Assembly (NCBI GenBank): GCA_900546005.1
Contig: URBJ01000063.1
Span: 1-12,765, forward strand
DNA: 12,765 bases
Direction: 5' to 3'
DNA from: an uncultured Alistipes sp.
GTDB taxonomy: Bacteria > Bacteroidota > Bacteroidia > Bacteroidales > Rikenellaceae
Shown here: positions 1-8,141 of the stretch, piece after piece
Layout: each line of letters opens with the position of its first letter
Position numbering within the stretch: position 1 is the first letter of the stretch
The notes under the pieces: model-generated
Seen by the model: the letters and a program-made list of their open reading frames with translations, nothing else
Databases searched by the model: none
What the model was told of the DNA's origin: nothing
Program-made: the position numbers and the translations under genes

Positions 1-59
1 CCGAGATGCAGGCGATTATCCGTCAGGGAATCGACCTTATGATTAAAGAGCTTAACTAA
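1..59 (+). CDS. nqrA: NqrA C-terminal end (partial), Na+-translocating NADH:quinone reductase subunit A
   Basis: Only the last 18 codons are present, in frame from base 3, ending IIRQGIDLMIKELN and a TAA stop at 57-59. The gene starts before the window. The fragment alone is too short for a firm family call. The identification rests on its position 11 bp upstream of nqrB, in the standard nqrABCDEF order, and on a helical C-terminal tail that fits NqrA. NqrA is the peripheral, cytoplasm-facing subunit associated with quinone handling in the Na+-NQR complex. Confidence 0.8.
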   Translation, partial: EMQAIIRQGIDLMIKELN

Positions 60-70
60 TTCGGACGAAG

Positions 71-1255
71 ATGAAAAGATTAAGAGAACTGATCGATAAA
101 ATAAAACCGAACTTCGAGAAGGGGGGCAAGTTCGAAAAGCTCCACTCGACGTTCGATGCATTCGAAACATTTTTGTTCGTGCCGAATCGTGTGACCCGCA
201 GCGGTAGCCATATCCGCGACAGCCTCGATCTGAAACGGGTCATGATCGTAGTCGTGGTTGCGTTGCTGCCGGCTCTGCTGTTCGGTATGTACAACACGGG
301 ACTTCAACACTTCCGTGCAATGGGCGTGGCCGACGCTTCGGTATGGACCTGCTTCTGGTTCGGCTTCCTGAAGGTGTTGCCGATCATTATCGTGTCGTAT
401 GTGGTGGGTTTGGGTATCGAGTTTATCTCGGCTCAGATTCGCGGACATGAGGTCAACGAAGGTTTTCTGGTCAGCGGAATGCTGATCCCGATGGTCATGC
501 CGGTCGATATTCCGTTGTGGATGGTGGCCGTTGCGACGGCATTTGCGGTGATCATTGGAAAAGAGGTCTTTGGAGGTACGGGTATGAATGTCTTTAATCC
601 CGCTTTGTTGGCTCGGGCGTTCATCTTTTTCGGATACACACCCTATATTTCGGGTGAAAAGGTGTGGGTGGCAGGTCTGACCAACGGCACAAGGGTGGTT
701 GACGGATACTCCGGTGCGACTCCTCTGACCGATGCTGCTTCTGCTGTGCTGACCAAGGCTGATCAGGTTCAGTGGACGCACGGCGCTCCGATCGACTGGT
801 TTTTGGGGACAATTCCCGGATGTATTGGTGAAACCTCGACATTGGCTATTCTGATCGGTGCGGTGATCCTGCTGTGGACCGGAATCGCCAGCTGGAGAAT
901 CATGTTGAGCGTATTTGCCGGAGGTTATCTGACTGGTCTGTTGTTCAATCTGATCGGGGCCAATGCCTATATGGATATTCCGGCCTATTACCATCTGATT
1001 ATCGGCGGATTCGCGTTCGGAGCCGTATTTATGGCGACCGATCCGGTGACGGCGAGTCAGACCAATACCGGAAAGTTTATCTATGGATTCCTGATCGGTT
1101 TCTTGGCCGTGATGATCCGGGTGCTCAATCCGGGGTATCCCGAAGGGATGATGCTTGCCATCCTGTTTATGAATGCGGTGGCTCCGCTGATCGATTACTA
1201 TGTGGTTCAGGCCAATATCCGCCGCAGAAACCGTCGTTTGAAATTAGCTAAATAG
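71..1255 (+). CDS. nqrB: Na+-translocating NADH:quinone reductase subunit B (membrane, FMN-binding)
   Basis: This 394-residue polytopic membrane protein is the main membrane subunit of Na+-NQR, which couples NADH oxidation and quinone reduction to Na+ export. Hydrophobic segments run from about residue 55 to the C-terminus. The hallmark is DGYSGATPLTDAAS: the covalent FMN site SGAT lies at residues 214-217, with Thr217 as the expected phosphoester-linked residue. The VFGGTGMNVFNPALLARAF block (about 166-184) and the ATDPVTA motif near the C-terminus are also typical of the NqrB/RnfD family. The length is close to that of characterised NqrB proteins (about 400). The ATG at 71 follows the nqrA stop by 11 bp and nqrC starts 8 bp after its own stop, so the genes are clearly co-transcribed. 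Confidence 0.98.
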   Translation: MKRLRELIDKIKPNFEKGGKFEKLHSTFDAFETFLFVPNRVTRSGSHIRDSLDLKRVMIVVVVALLPALLFGMYNTGLQHFRAMGVADASVWTCFWFGFLKVLPIIIVSYVVGLGIEFISAQIRGHEVNEGFLVSGMLIPMVMPVDIPLWMVAVATAFAVIIGKEVFGGTGMNVFNPALLARAFIFFGYTPYISGEKVWVAGLTNGTRVVDGYSGATPLTDAASAVLTKADQVQWTHGAPIDWFLGTIPGCIGETSTLAILIGAVILLWTGIASWRIMLSVFAGGYLTGLLFNLIGANAYMDIPAYYHLIIGGFAFGAVFMATDPVTASQTNTGKFIYGFLIGFLAVMIRVLNPGYPEGMMLAILFMNAVAPLIDYYVVQANIRRRNRRLKLAK

Positions 1256-1263
1256 ATAGGGAT

Positions 1264-2046
1264 ATGAACAAGAACAGTAATACATATATCATTATCTATG
1301 CTTCGGTCATGGTGGTGATCGTGGCAGCGGTTCTTTCGTTCGCTTCGTTGTCGTTGAAAAACATTCAGGAGGAGAACGTGAAGATCGAAAAGAAGGGCGA
1401 TATTCTGCGTTCGGTGGGCGAAGGCGGTGAGGCCGATCAGGTCTCCGACAAGAATGCCTACATCAATGAGATGTACGCCAAGTATATCATCGACAGTTAT
1501 GTGGTGAATGCAGCGGGGGATAAGGTGGACGGTGTGGATGCATTCGCCCTGTTGTCTGACCTGAAGACTCAGTATGACAAACCGGAAAATGAACGGACGC
1601 TTCCCGTATTTGTCAGCAAGAACGATGAGGGCAACATCAGTTATGTCATTCCTGTGTGGGGCGCCGGTTTGTGGGGCCCGGTGTGGGGATACATTGCACT
1701 GGCCGACGACTGGGATACGGTCGACGGTGTGGTCTTCGGACACAAGAGCGAGACACCCGGTCTGGGTGCAGAAATTGCAACGCCCGCTTTTCAGGCCCAG
1801 TTCAAGGGTAAGAAGATCTTGAAAGACGGGAAAGTCGTTGCGATCAAGTTGCAGAAGGGAGGTGCTCCGGACGATGATCCCTATGCGGTGGATGCCGTCT
1901 CGGGAGGTACGTTGACGAGTGTCGGCGTAGAGAATATGTTGAAAGACTGTTTGAAGGACTACGACGCTTTTATCCAGAAGCAGCGGTCGGCGTCTTCCGG
2001 AACAGCCGCAAATGTTGTAACCAATAATTCGGAAAGCCATGAGTAA
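1264..2046 (+). CDS. nqrC: Na+-translocating NADH:quinone reductase subunit C (covalent FMN)
   Basis: This 260-residue subunit has one N-terminal transmembrane helix (about residues 8-29) and a periplasm-facing FMN-binding domain. The covalent flavin site is SGGTLTS at residues 213-219, with Thr216 as the predicted FMN-linked threonine. It is a Gly-for-Ala variant of the commoner SGAT. Other family marks are [20 protein letters not shown] (about 127-146) and [10 protein letters not shown] (162-171). NqrC passes electrons between flavins within the complex. The extra Ser/Ala/Asn-rich tail after about residue 240 looks disordered. Its last codons overlap the nqrD start by 8 bp (ATGAGTAA), so translation of the two is probably coupled. 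Confidence 0.98.
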   Translation: MNKNSNTYIIIYASVMVVIVAAVLSFASLSLKNIQEENVKIEKKGDILRSVGEGGEADQVSDKNAYINEMYAKYIIDSYVVNAAGDKVDGVDAFALLSDLKTQYDKPENERTLPVFVSKNDEGNISYVIPVWGAGLWGPVWGYIALADDWDTVDGVVFGHKSETPGLGAEIATPAFQAQFKGKKILKDGKVVAIKLQKGGAPDDDPYAVDAVSGGTLTSVGVENMLKDCLKDYDAFIQKQRSASSGTAANVVTNNSESHE

Positions 2047-2689
2047 ACAAGAAAAAGAACCGCTCTTTTCGGCTAAAAATATGAAGTTGCTGACTGCACC
2101 GTTCGGTCAGAACAACCCGATTACCGTTCAGATTTTGGGTATTTGTTCGGCGTTGGCCGTAACGGCCAAGCTCAAGCCGGCATTTGTGATGGCCCTGTCG
2201 GTGATCGTCGTAACCGGATTTTCGAGTATGATCATCTCTCTGATTCGGAAGGGGATTCCCAACCGGATCCGAATTATCGTACAGCTAGTCGTTGTGGCCG
2301 CACTGGTGATTCTGGTCGATCAGGTGCTCAAGGCTTTCGTGTACGATGTCAGCAAACAGCTTTCGGTCTTTGTCGGTCTGATCATTACGAACTGTATCAT
2401 CATGGGGCGTATCGAAGCATTCGCCTTGGGTAACAAACCTTGGCCCGCCTTCTTGGATGGCGTAGGCAACGGTATGGGATACGGAATGATTCTGATTATT
2501 CTGGGCTTTTTCCGCGAGTTGCTGGGGTCGGGTACCCTGTGGGGATACCCCGTGCTGGAAAAAATAGGCCTCTATAACATCGGATACGTAAACAACGGTT
2601 TGATGATCCTGCCTCCTATGGCGCTGATTTGTGTCGGTCTGATCATCTGGTTCCAACGCAGCCGGAATAAAAACTTGATCGAGAAATAG
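2039..2689 (+). CDS. nqrD: Na+-translocating NADH:quinone reductase subunit D
   Basis: This 216-residue integral membrane protein has about six hydrophobic segments. It belongs to the NqrD/RnfE family and pairs with NqrE in the membrane. Two conserved cysteines sit in the expected symmetric half-helix motifs: Cys36 in [10 protein letters not shown] and Cys119 in [13 protein letters not shown]. In known Na+-NQR structures the equivalent cysteines of NqrD and NqrE together hold an intramembrane iron centre that carries electrons across the membrane. The [25 protein letters not shown] stretch (from about residue 143) is typical. Its ATG lies inside the end of nqrC, and nqrE follows after 16 bp. 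Confidence 0.97.
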   Translation: MSKQEKEPLFSAKNMKLLTAPFGQNNPITVQILGICSALAVTAKLKPAFVMALSVIVVTGFSSMIISLIRKGIPNRIRIIVQLVVVAALVILVDQVLKAFVYDVSKQLSVFVGLIITNCIIMGRIEAFALGNKPWPAFLDGVGNGMGYGMILIILGFFRELLGSGTLWGYPVLEKIGLYNIGYVNNGLMILPPMALICVGLIIWFQRSRNKNLIEK

Positions 2690-2705
2690 TTAAAGCCTCT
2701 GAAGT

Positions 2706-3338
2706 ATGGAAAATATTATCAGCATATTCGTTCGGTCTATCTTTATAGACAACATGGTATTTGCGTTCTTCTTCGGCATGTGTTCCTACATCGCCGTCAG
2801 CAAGAGCGTCAAAACGGCTATGGGACTCGGTATTGCGGTGGTTTTCGTCATGGTAATGACCGTACCGATCAACTATCTGCTCAATGAATACGTTCTGTCG
2901 CCCGGGGCCTTGGGGTGGATCAATCCCGATTACGGTCCGGAAGGAGCACATGAAATCGACCTGAGCTTCCTGAGCTTCATTGTCTTTATCGCGGTCATCG
3001 CTTCGTTCGTGCAGCTGGTCGAGATGGTGGTCGAAAAGTTTGCCCCCGCGCTGTACAACCAATTGGGTATCTTCCTGCCGTTGATCGCCGTAAACTGTGC
3101 CATTATGGGTGGTTCACTCTTCATGCAGGAACGAGACTATGCCTCGCTCGGTGAAGCGACAGCTTTCGCGGCTGGATCCGGAATCGGTTGGTGGCTGGCC
3201 ATTATCCTGATGGCGGCAATCCGTGAAAAGATCACCTATTCGAACGTTCCCGCTCCGTTGCGCGGCGCCGGCATCACCTTCATTTTGACCGGTCTGATGG
3301 GAATCGCTTTTATGATATTCATGGGAGTTCAGTTGTAG
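2706..3338 (+). CDS. nqrE: Na+-translocating NADH:quinone reductase subunit E
   Basis: This 210-residue membrane protein is the NqrE/RnfA-family partner of NqrD, with an inverted-repeat topology of about six helices. The conserved cysteines are Cys26 in FFFGMCSYIAVS and Cys131 in AVNCAIMGGSLF, the expected ligands of the intramembrane iron site shared with NqrD. The Glu/Asp-rich segment around residues 78-86 lies in a loop. The C-terminus ends cleanly with a helix (GLMGIAFMIFMGVQL). The ATG at 2706 is the first in frame after the nqrD stop and gives the usual family length of about 200 residues. It sits between nqrD (16 bp) and nqrF (23 bp) in one transcription unit. Confidence 0.97.
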   Translation: MENIISIFVRSIFIDNMVFAFFFGMCSYIAVSKSVKTAMGLGIAVVFVMVMTVPINYLLNEYVLSPGALGWINPDYGPEGAHEIDLSFLSFIVFIAVIASFVQLVEMVVEKFAPALYNQLGIFLPLIAVNCAIMGGSLFMQERDYASLGEATAFAAGSGIGWWLAIILMAAIREKITYSNVPAPLRGAGITFILTGLMGIAFMIFMGVQL

Positions 3339-3361
3339 TACGAATAATTCGATAAAAAGAT

Positions 3362-4624
3362 ATGGGACTATCAATTATCATAGCAATCATAGCCTTTTTG
3401 GTGGTAACGCTGATTCTGGTGGTGTTGCTGCTCTATGCCAAGGCGAAGTTGACTCCGTCGGGTCAGGTCACGATCGACATCAACGACGGAGAGAAAAAAT
3501 TGACCGTCGAACCCGGCAATTCGCTGCTTTCTACGTTGGGAAACAACGGTGTGTTCTTACCGTCGGCTTGCGGTGGAGGAGGTTCGTGCGGTATGTGTAA
3601 GTGTCAGGTGCTGGAGGGCGGCGGCGATATTCTGCCGACGGAGACCGGCTTCATCTCTCGAAAGATGGCTAAAGACCATTGGCGGTTGGGATGTCAGGTC
3701 AAGGTTAAGGAGAACATGAAGATCAAGGTGTCGGAGGCCGTTCTGGGTGTGAAGAAGTGGGAGTGTACGGTGGTTTCGAACCGCAACATCTCTACGTTCC
3801 TTAAGGAGTTCGTCGTGAAACTGCCCGAGGGCGAGAAACTGCATTTCCGAAGCGGAGGATATATTCAGATCGATATACCGAAATACGACGAGATCAAGTT
3901 CAGTGATTTCGATATCGACGAAAAGTACCGGGCCGACTGGGATAAGTTTAAGATGTGGGATTTGGTGGCCAAGAATCCCGAACCTACGTTCCGAGCCTAT
4001 TCGATGGCCAACCATCCGGCCGAAGGCAACATCATCATGCTGAATATCCGTATTGCGACGCCTCCGTTTGATAAGGCTACGGGTGGCTTCATGAAGGTTA
4101 ATCCGGGTATCTGCTCTTCGTACATCTTCTCGCGCAAACCGGGTGACAAGGTGACGATTTCTGGACCTTATGGAGAGTTCTTCCTGCCCGATAATCTGCC
4201 CGATACGCAGGAGCTGATCTTTGTCGGCGGTGGTGCGGGTATGGCTCCGATGCGTAGCCACATCATGCATCTGTTCAAAACGGAGAAGACGAAACGTCCG
4301 GTTTCGTTCTGGTATGGGGCACGTGCGTTGAAGGAGGCTCCCTATCTGGAGGATTTCATGGAGATCGAAAAAGAGTTCCCGAACTTCAGCTTCCACCTTG
4401 CGCTCGACCGGCCCGATCCCGAAGCCGATGCAGCAGGGGTTAAGTACAAAGCCGGATTTGTTCATCAGGTGTTGTATGAGAACTATCTGAAGAACCACGA
4501 AGCTCCGGAAGATTGTATCTATCTGATGTGTGGACCTCCTATGATGATTTCGTCCGTCGTGAAGATGCTCGATTCGCTGGGTGTTCCGCCCGAAAACATC
4601 TTGTACGACAACTTTGGATCGTAG
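3362..4624 (+). CDS. nqrF: Na+-translocating NADH:quinone reductase subunit F (NADH dehydrogenase, FAD/2Fe-2S)
   Basis: NqrF is the electron entry subunit: it oxidises NADH and passes electrons through FAD to a [2Fe-2S] cluster. The 420 residues show an N-terminal membrane anchor (about 4-25), a plant-type ferredoxin domain with the cluster cysteines Cys70, Cys76, Cys79 and Cys111, an FAD domain with RAYSMAN (211-217), and an NADH-binding domain with GGGAGMAPMRS (289-299) and the CGPP motif (390-393). It ends with the family-typical DNFGS. The length matches other NqrF proteins (about 407-420) and no key residue is missing. It is the last gene of the operon and is followed by a strong terminator hairpin. 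Confidence 0.98.
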   Translation: MGLSIIIAIIAFLVVTLILVVLLLYAKAKLTPSGQVTIDINDGEKKLTVEPGNSLLSTLGNNGVFLPSACGGGGSCGMCKCQVLEGGGDILPTETGFISRKMAKDHWRLGCQVKVKENMKIKVSEAVLGVKKWECTVVSNRNISTFLKEFVVKLPEGEKLHFRSGGYIQIDIPKYDEIKFSDFDIDEKYRADWDKFKMWDLVAKNPEPTFRAYSMANHPAEGNIIMLNIRIATPPFDKATGGFMKVNPGICSSYIFSRKPGDKVTISGPYGEFFLPDNLPDTQELIFVGGGAGMAPMRSHIMHLFKTEKTKRPVSFWYGARALKEAPYLEDFMEIEKEFPNFSFHLALDRPDPEADAAGVKYKAGFVHQVLYENYLKNHEAPEDCIYLMCGPPMMISSVVKMLDSLGVPPENILYDNFGS

Positions 4625-4647
4625 TGTCTCGAAAGGCGAATAAGGAA

Positions 4648-4685
4648 AAGGCCGCTTATATGTGAGCGGCCTTCCTGTTTTTATT
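4648..4685 (+). terminator. Intrinsic terminator of the nqr operon, probably bidirectional
   Basis: A perfect 9-bp stem (AAGGCCGCT at 4648-4656 pairing with AGCGGCCTT at 4665-4673) encloses an 8-nt loop. A short T-rich run follows from 4678. On the opposite strand the same hairpin is followed by TTTTCCTT, so it may also end the convergent HAD gene transcript. It lies 23 bp after the nqrF stop. The remaining bases up to 4772 show nothing else recognisable. Confidence 0.9.
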
Positions 4686-4772
4686 GTAGAAAATGAAGGG
4701 ACGAGGGATTGTGCGAGCTATAATCGCGAGGAGAGAGAAAAGAGCGGAAAAATCGTGAGAGAATGTACGGAT

Positions 4773-5378
4773 TTAAAGCTTTATTTGAAACCGTTCCAAC
4801 TCTTTTACCAGTGCATCGTATCCGGAAAAATGGATGACAGAGAATCCGATTTTGCGGGCCGCATCGATATTGGCTTGCGTATCGTCGATGAATAACGTTT
4901 CCGCAGCGGAAAGTTGATAACGGTCGAGTAGAATGTGGTAGATACGGGGATCGGGTTTGCATATTTTTTCGGCTCCCGAGACAACGATGCCGTCGAGCCG
5001 CTCGAAGAGCGGGTATTTGCGGCGGGCAATCGGAAAGGTCTCGTTGGACCAGTTGGTCAGTCCGTAGAGTTTGTATCCGTTTGCTTTCAGACGGTCGAGC
5101 AGTCCGCTCATACCGTGCATAGGACCTTTGACCGTCTTCTCCCACTCGTCCCTGAACAGGTGGATCGGTTCGTCGTATTCGGGAAATTTCCGACACAATT
5201 CGGTGACTCCTTGATTGAGTGGATATCCGCCATCGAGTTTGGCATTCCATTGATCGAAGCCGATACGGCGCAGGAAGAGTTCCATCTCTTCTTTGGATTG
5301 GAAATAGGATGCATAGAGGTATCGGGGATTCCAGTCGATCAGTACTCCACCGAAGTCGAAAATAAGATTCCGGATCAT
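4773..5378 (-). CDS. HAD-superfamily (subfamily IA, YihX-like) phosphatase
   Basis: This 201-residue HAD hydrolase probably dephosphorylates a small phosphorylated metabolite; the substrate cannot be told from sequence. All four HAD motifs are present: motif I FDFGGVLID with nucleophile Asp8, motif II GLTNWS with Thr108, motif III Lys141 in CKPDPRIYH, and motif IV FIDDTQANIDAA with Asp165/Asp166. Position +2 from the nucleophile is Gly10 rather than the usual Asp, the same pattern as in E. coli YihX (FDLGNV), a sugar-phosphate phosphatase. A helical cap (about 15-85) sits between motifs I and II, as in subfamily IA. The gene is a single unit, convergent with nqrF and divergent from the nnr gene. 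The ATG at 5378 lies about 14 nt after the predicted transcription start. Confidence 0.92.
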   Translation of the reverse strand: MIRNLIFDFGGVLIDWNPRYLYASYFQSKEEMELFLRRIGFDQWNAKLDGGYPLNQGVTELCRKFPEYDEPIHLFRDEWEKTVKGPMHGMSGLLDRLKANGYKLYGLTNWSNETFPIARRKYPLFERLDGIVVSGAEKICKPDPRIYHILLDRYQLSAAETLFIDDTQANIDAARKIGFSVIHFSGYDALVKELERFQIKL

Positions 5379-5398
5379 AGCAGTGCTTTTTATTGGCG

Positions 5399-5406
5399 CA
5401 AAGATA
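5399..5406 (-). promoter_or_regulatory. Bacteroidota -7 box for the HAD phosphatase gene
   Basis: Read on the - strand the sequence is TATCTTTG, an exact match to TAnnTTTG, about 20 nt upstream of the ATG. No clear TTTG -33 box is seen at normal spacing. Confidence 0.7.
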
Positions 5407-5414
5407 AATCAAAA

Positions 5415-5427
5415 CGGAACGGTTCCG
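5415..5427. promoter_or_regulatory. 13-bp palindrome in the HAD promoter spacer (candidate operator)
   Basis: CGGAAC-G-GTTCCG is a perfect inverted repeat with a single central base. It begins 8 bp upstream of the -7 box, exactly where a repressor would block polymerase. The binding protein is unknown. Confidence 0.4.
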
Positions 5428-5582
5428 CTTGCTTTTGAGATTTCTGCAATTTTTTTTACTTTTAATGTGGCATGAGAGGGGTAGCTTTTATGTAGATGGG
5501 CACTTTAAAGAGTTTTATTTTAGTTGGTTATGAAGGAGTGTGAGAAACAATAAAAGTCCCCAGTCGAAAATTAGAGAAAATT

Positions 5583-7085
5583 ATGAAGATATTGACAGGT
5601 AGGGATATACGCGAGGCAGATCGATATACGATGGAACATGAGCCGATCAGCAGCCTCGATCTTATGGAACGGGCTTCCCGGTCGATTGCCCGGTGGATGG
5701 AACAAAATATCGGACGAGAGACACCCTTGCTGTTTGTCGTTGGAAAGGGAAACAACGGAGGAGACGGTTTGGCCGTAGCGCGTATGTTGAGTGAGGTGGG
5801 ATACCGTTGTGCGGTGTGTGGGGTGTATGCGCCGGAACAGATGACTCCCGAATGTCGGACAAATTGGGAACGGCTTCCCGAAGGTGTAGAGCGTTGTACG
5901 ATAGATAGCTTGCCATTAACGGAAAATACGGTTGTCGTCGACGCCTTGTTGGGAACCGGAGTTCGGGGTGAGGTCAAGGATCCGGTGAAGGGTGTGATAT
6001 TGGCAATCAATGCGTCGAATAATAGGGTGGTGTCGATCGATATGCCATCCGGAATGGGAACGGAATTCGATAATGCGGAACGGACGATGGTACACGCGTG
6101 GGTGACCCTGACGCTGGAGTTCCCGAAATTGGCCCTGTTGTTGCCCGAAGCGGGCGATGCTGCGGGGAGGTTCGTAGTTTTGCCCATAGGTCTCGATCAA
6201 CAATATATGGCTGAAACGCCCTCTTCCTATTTCTATACGGGTAGGGAAGAGGCACGGCAATTGATTGTACCGCGCCATCGTTTTGCCCACAAGGGAACGC
6301 ATGGACATGCCCTGTTGATTTGCGGGTCGAGGGGAATGGTCGGTGCCGCCGTTATGGCTACGCGGGCGGCATTGCGTTCGGGGTGCGGATTGGTGACGAC
6401 CCACCTGCCCGAATCGGAACGTATGGTCGTGCAGGTAGCGTGCCCGTCGGCGATGGTCAGTTGCGATCCGGAGAGCGTTTTTTCTTGTGTCCCGAAACAT
6501 TTGGAACACTACCGTGCCATTGGGGTTGGTTGTGGAGTAGGACAGGATCCCCGCTCGGTGCTGGCTTTTAGAGATTTGCTGGCAGCGGTAACAACGGACG
6601 TAAAATTGGTGATCGATGCGGATGCCCTGAACATGTTGGCGGCGCATCCCGAGTGTATGGACCTTGTACCTGCTGAAGCGATCCTGACTCCGCATCTCGG
6701 CGAACTGAAACGTCTGGTCGGGCCGTGGAGCGGTGAGGAGGAGAAGATCGAGCGGGTCCGTAGTCTGGCGGCGCGGTTACAGGCTTATATCGTGGTAAAA
6801 GGGGCCAATACGATGATCTGCACGCCTGACGGTCGTTGTCTGTTCAATGCAACGGGAAATCCGGGTATGGCCAAAGGTGGTAGTGGTGATGTGTTGACCG
6901 GATATATAACCGGATTGTTGGCCCGCGGTTATGATCCGTGTCGGGCTGCGGTTCTCGGAGTCTATTTACACGGCTTGGCCGGAGATCTGGCTGCAGAGAA
7001 GTATGGCGAAGAGGGAATGAACGCCAGCGATATCATTGATTTTTTGGGAATGGCACAGACCGAAACGATGAACGCATCGGAATAG
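5583..7085 (+). CDS. nnr: Bifunctional NAD(P)HX epimerase / ADP-dependent NAD(P)HX dehydratase
   Basis: This 500-residue fusion repairs hydrated NADH and NADPH. The N-terminal YjeF_N half (about 1-215) interconverts R- and S-NAD(P)HX. It shows GKGNNGGDG (54-62), VVDALLGTG (118-126) and SIDMPSG (151-157). The C-terminal ribokinase-like half (about 225-495) dehydrates S-NAD(P)HX at the expense of ADP. It shows HKGTHGHALLICGS (236-249), TPHLGELKRLVG (369-380), VVKGANT (404-410) and NPGMAKGGSGDVLTG (426-440) with the catalytic Asp436. The length is typical of the bacterial two-domain enzyme and both active sites look intact. The ATG at 5583 starts directly at the domain (MKILTGRDIREAD). The 204-bp gap from the divergent HAD gene must hold its promoter, but only an imperfect -7 match (TATTTTAG, near 5516) is visible. 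Confidence 0.96.
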   Translation: MKILTGRDIREADRYTMEHEPISSLDLMERASRSIARWMEQNIGRETPLLFVVGKGNNGGDGLAVARMLSEVGYRCAVCGVYAPEQMTPECRTNWERLPEGVERCTIDSLPLTENTVVVDALLGTGVRGEVKDPVKGVILAINASNNRVVSIDMPSGMGTEFDNAERTMVHAWVTLTLEFPKLALLLPEAGDAAGRFVVLPIGLDQQYMAETPSSYFYTGREEARQLIVPRHRFAHKGTHGHALLICGSRGMVGAAVMATRAALRSGCGLVTTHLPESERMVVQVACPSAMVSCDPESVFSCVPKHLEHYRAIGVGCGVGQDPRSVLAFRDLLAAVTTDVKLVIDADALNMLAAHPECMDLVPAEAILTPHLGELKRLVGPWSGEEEKIERVRSLAARLQAYIVVKGANTMICTPDGRCLFNATGNPGMAKGGSGDVLTGYITGLLARGYDPCRAAVLGVYLHGLAGDLAAEKYGEEGMNASDIIDFLGMAQTETMNASE

Positions 7086-7151
7086 TATTTTGCAAGTTGT
7101 ATGATACGTTTTTCGGAAGAGACAGGGGGGAGGATAAGAGCGAGTTTCAGT

Positions 7152-7169
7152 AAGGATACAAAGGATACA
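7152..7169. repeat. Two tandem 9-bp copies of AAGGATACA
   Basis: Two exact head-to-tail copies lie between the two possible starts of the AraC gene. Nine bp keeps the reading frame, so if translation starts at 7101 the repeat encodes a short KDT-KDT duplication. It may be chance. Confidence 0.5.
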
Positions 7170-7196
7170 GGTGCCTGCAAAAAGCGTTTTATCGAG

Positions 7197-8048
7197 ATGG
7201 ACCGGATGGAGAATTATCAGATTGGACACACTCCGGCGAAAGGGGAAGAGTTCAAGATCGAGCGTAATGTGTGTCATGACGCACACGTGGAGGTCGCTTT
7301 TTCCCATCGTCATACATTTTATGCGCTCTACTGGATCCATTGGGGCGAGGGGGAACACATGATCGATTTTGAACATTACGCCATCCTGCCCAACCGGATG
7401 TTCTTCGTTAAGCCCGAACAGGTCCATCTGCTGAGGGTCGGATCGAAGGTGTGTTATTCGGCACTGCAATTTACCGAGGAGTTTATGTGGCCGTTTTATG
7501 CAGAGAAAGGCAGTATGGTGCTTCGGGAGGAGTCGGGTGTGTACAGAGATTTGGACCGGTCCGAACAGGAGCGGATGCGGGTGCTGTTTGATCTTGTGTC
7601 TGCGGAATCGGCCGGAAACTTGCCCGATTCCGAGACCCTGCTGCGGGCGGAGATCGATCTGCTGATGTTGGAGTGGAGGCGTATGGGTCGAGCGGAAGCG
7701 TCGAGGCAGAGCCTCCCCGATATTTTGATTAGATATCGGAAATTGATCAACGAAAAATTTCTCGATTGCCGTCAAGTCAGCGAATATGCCCGGATGCTCG
7801 GAGTGACTCCCAATTACCTGAATGTGCTGAGCCATAGGTGTGTCGGCGTGTCGGCTCTGTCGCTGATCCATGGGCGAATCATGCTTGAAATCAAACGGTT
7901 GTTGCTTCGTACGGACCTCGATGTGTCGGAAATTGCCTATGCCATGCGTTTCAATGAATTGTCCTATTTTTCCCGATTCTTTAAGCGTAATGCAGGAGTA
8001 ACCCCGAATGAGTTTCGTCGGTCAATGAATAAAATGTACCAAAAGTGA
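7197..8048 (+). CDS. AraC-family transcriptional regulator
   Basis: This is an AraC/XylS-type regulator with an N-terminal cupin-like sensing domain (SHRHTFYALYWIHWGEGEHMIDF and ILPNRMFFVKPEQVH) and a C-terminal double helix-turn-helix. Numbered from the upstream ATG at 7101, the two helix-turn-helix units lie at about 224-245 (QVSEYARMLGVTPNYLNVLS) and 274-295 (DVSEIAYAMRFNELSYFSRF), followed by the family signature GVTPNEFRRS. The frame is open from an ATG at 7101 (315 residues). I prefer 7197 (283 residues) or 7206 because the first 32 residues look non-domain-like, and 280-290 residues is usual for Bacteroidota members. The gene lies downstream of nnr on the same strand and 93 bp before a metal exporter gene, which is a plausible but unproven target. 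Confidence 0.92.
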   Translation: MDRMENYQIGHTPAKGEEFKIERNVCHDAHVEVAFSHRHTFYALYWIHWGEGEHMIDFEHYAILPNRMFFVKPEQVHLLRVGSKVCYSALQFTEEFMWPFYAEKGSMVLREESGVYRDLDRSEQERMRVLFDLVSAESAGNLPDSETLLRAEIDLLMLEWRRMGRAEASRQSLPDILIRYRKLINEKFLDCRQVSEYARMLGVTPNYLNVLSHRCVGVSALSLIHGRIMLEIKRLLLRTDLDVSEIAYAMRFNELSYFSRFFKRNAGVTPNEFRRSMNKMYQK

Positions 8049-8084
8049 AAGGGTTTGTGTAACCTTTTTCGGGAAGTGATTCCA

Positions 8085-8092
8085 TAATTTTG
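8085..8092 (+). promoter_or_regulatory. Bacteroidota -7 box for the cation efflux gene
   Basis: TAATTTTG is an exact match to TAnnTTTG. It lies between the araC-type stop and the exporter gene, so the exporter has its own promoter. The expected transcript start near 8099 leaves only about 4 nt before the TTG at 8103, which favours the ATG at 8142. A TTTG at 8054-8057 is about 27 bp upstream, too far for a standard -33 box. Confidence 0.65.
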
Positions 8093-8141
8093 CACCATCA
8101 GCTTGTTGATAAGGCAGAAAGGAAAAAGAGGTTGCATTATT

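Noticed and set aside
80-994. 304-residue open frame antisense to nqrB
   Set aside because: It is a codon-bias shadow of nqrB: rich in His, Arg, Gln and Asp, with no domain, and opposite a gene with clear cofactor motifs.
3557-4498. 313-residue open frame antisense to nqrF
   Set aside because: It is a shadow of a well-supported gene with intact iron-sulphur, FAD and NADH motifs. Its composition is unlike a folded protein.
4773-5378. HAD protein inactive because the +2 Asp of motif I is Gly
   Set aside because: Active relatives such as YihX also lack Asp at that position, and the nucleophile and motifs II-IV are intact.
7101-7196. N-terminal 32-residue extension of the AraC regulator
   Set aside because: It remains open but looks non-domain-like and contains a 9-bp tandem repeat. 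The family-typical length starts at 7197 or 7206. Not fully excluded.
5916-7871. Long antisense open frames under the nnr and AraC genes
   Set aside because: Their compositions are Arg/His/Gln-rich, no motifs are visible, and they overlap genes with clear catalytic or DNA-binding signatures.
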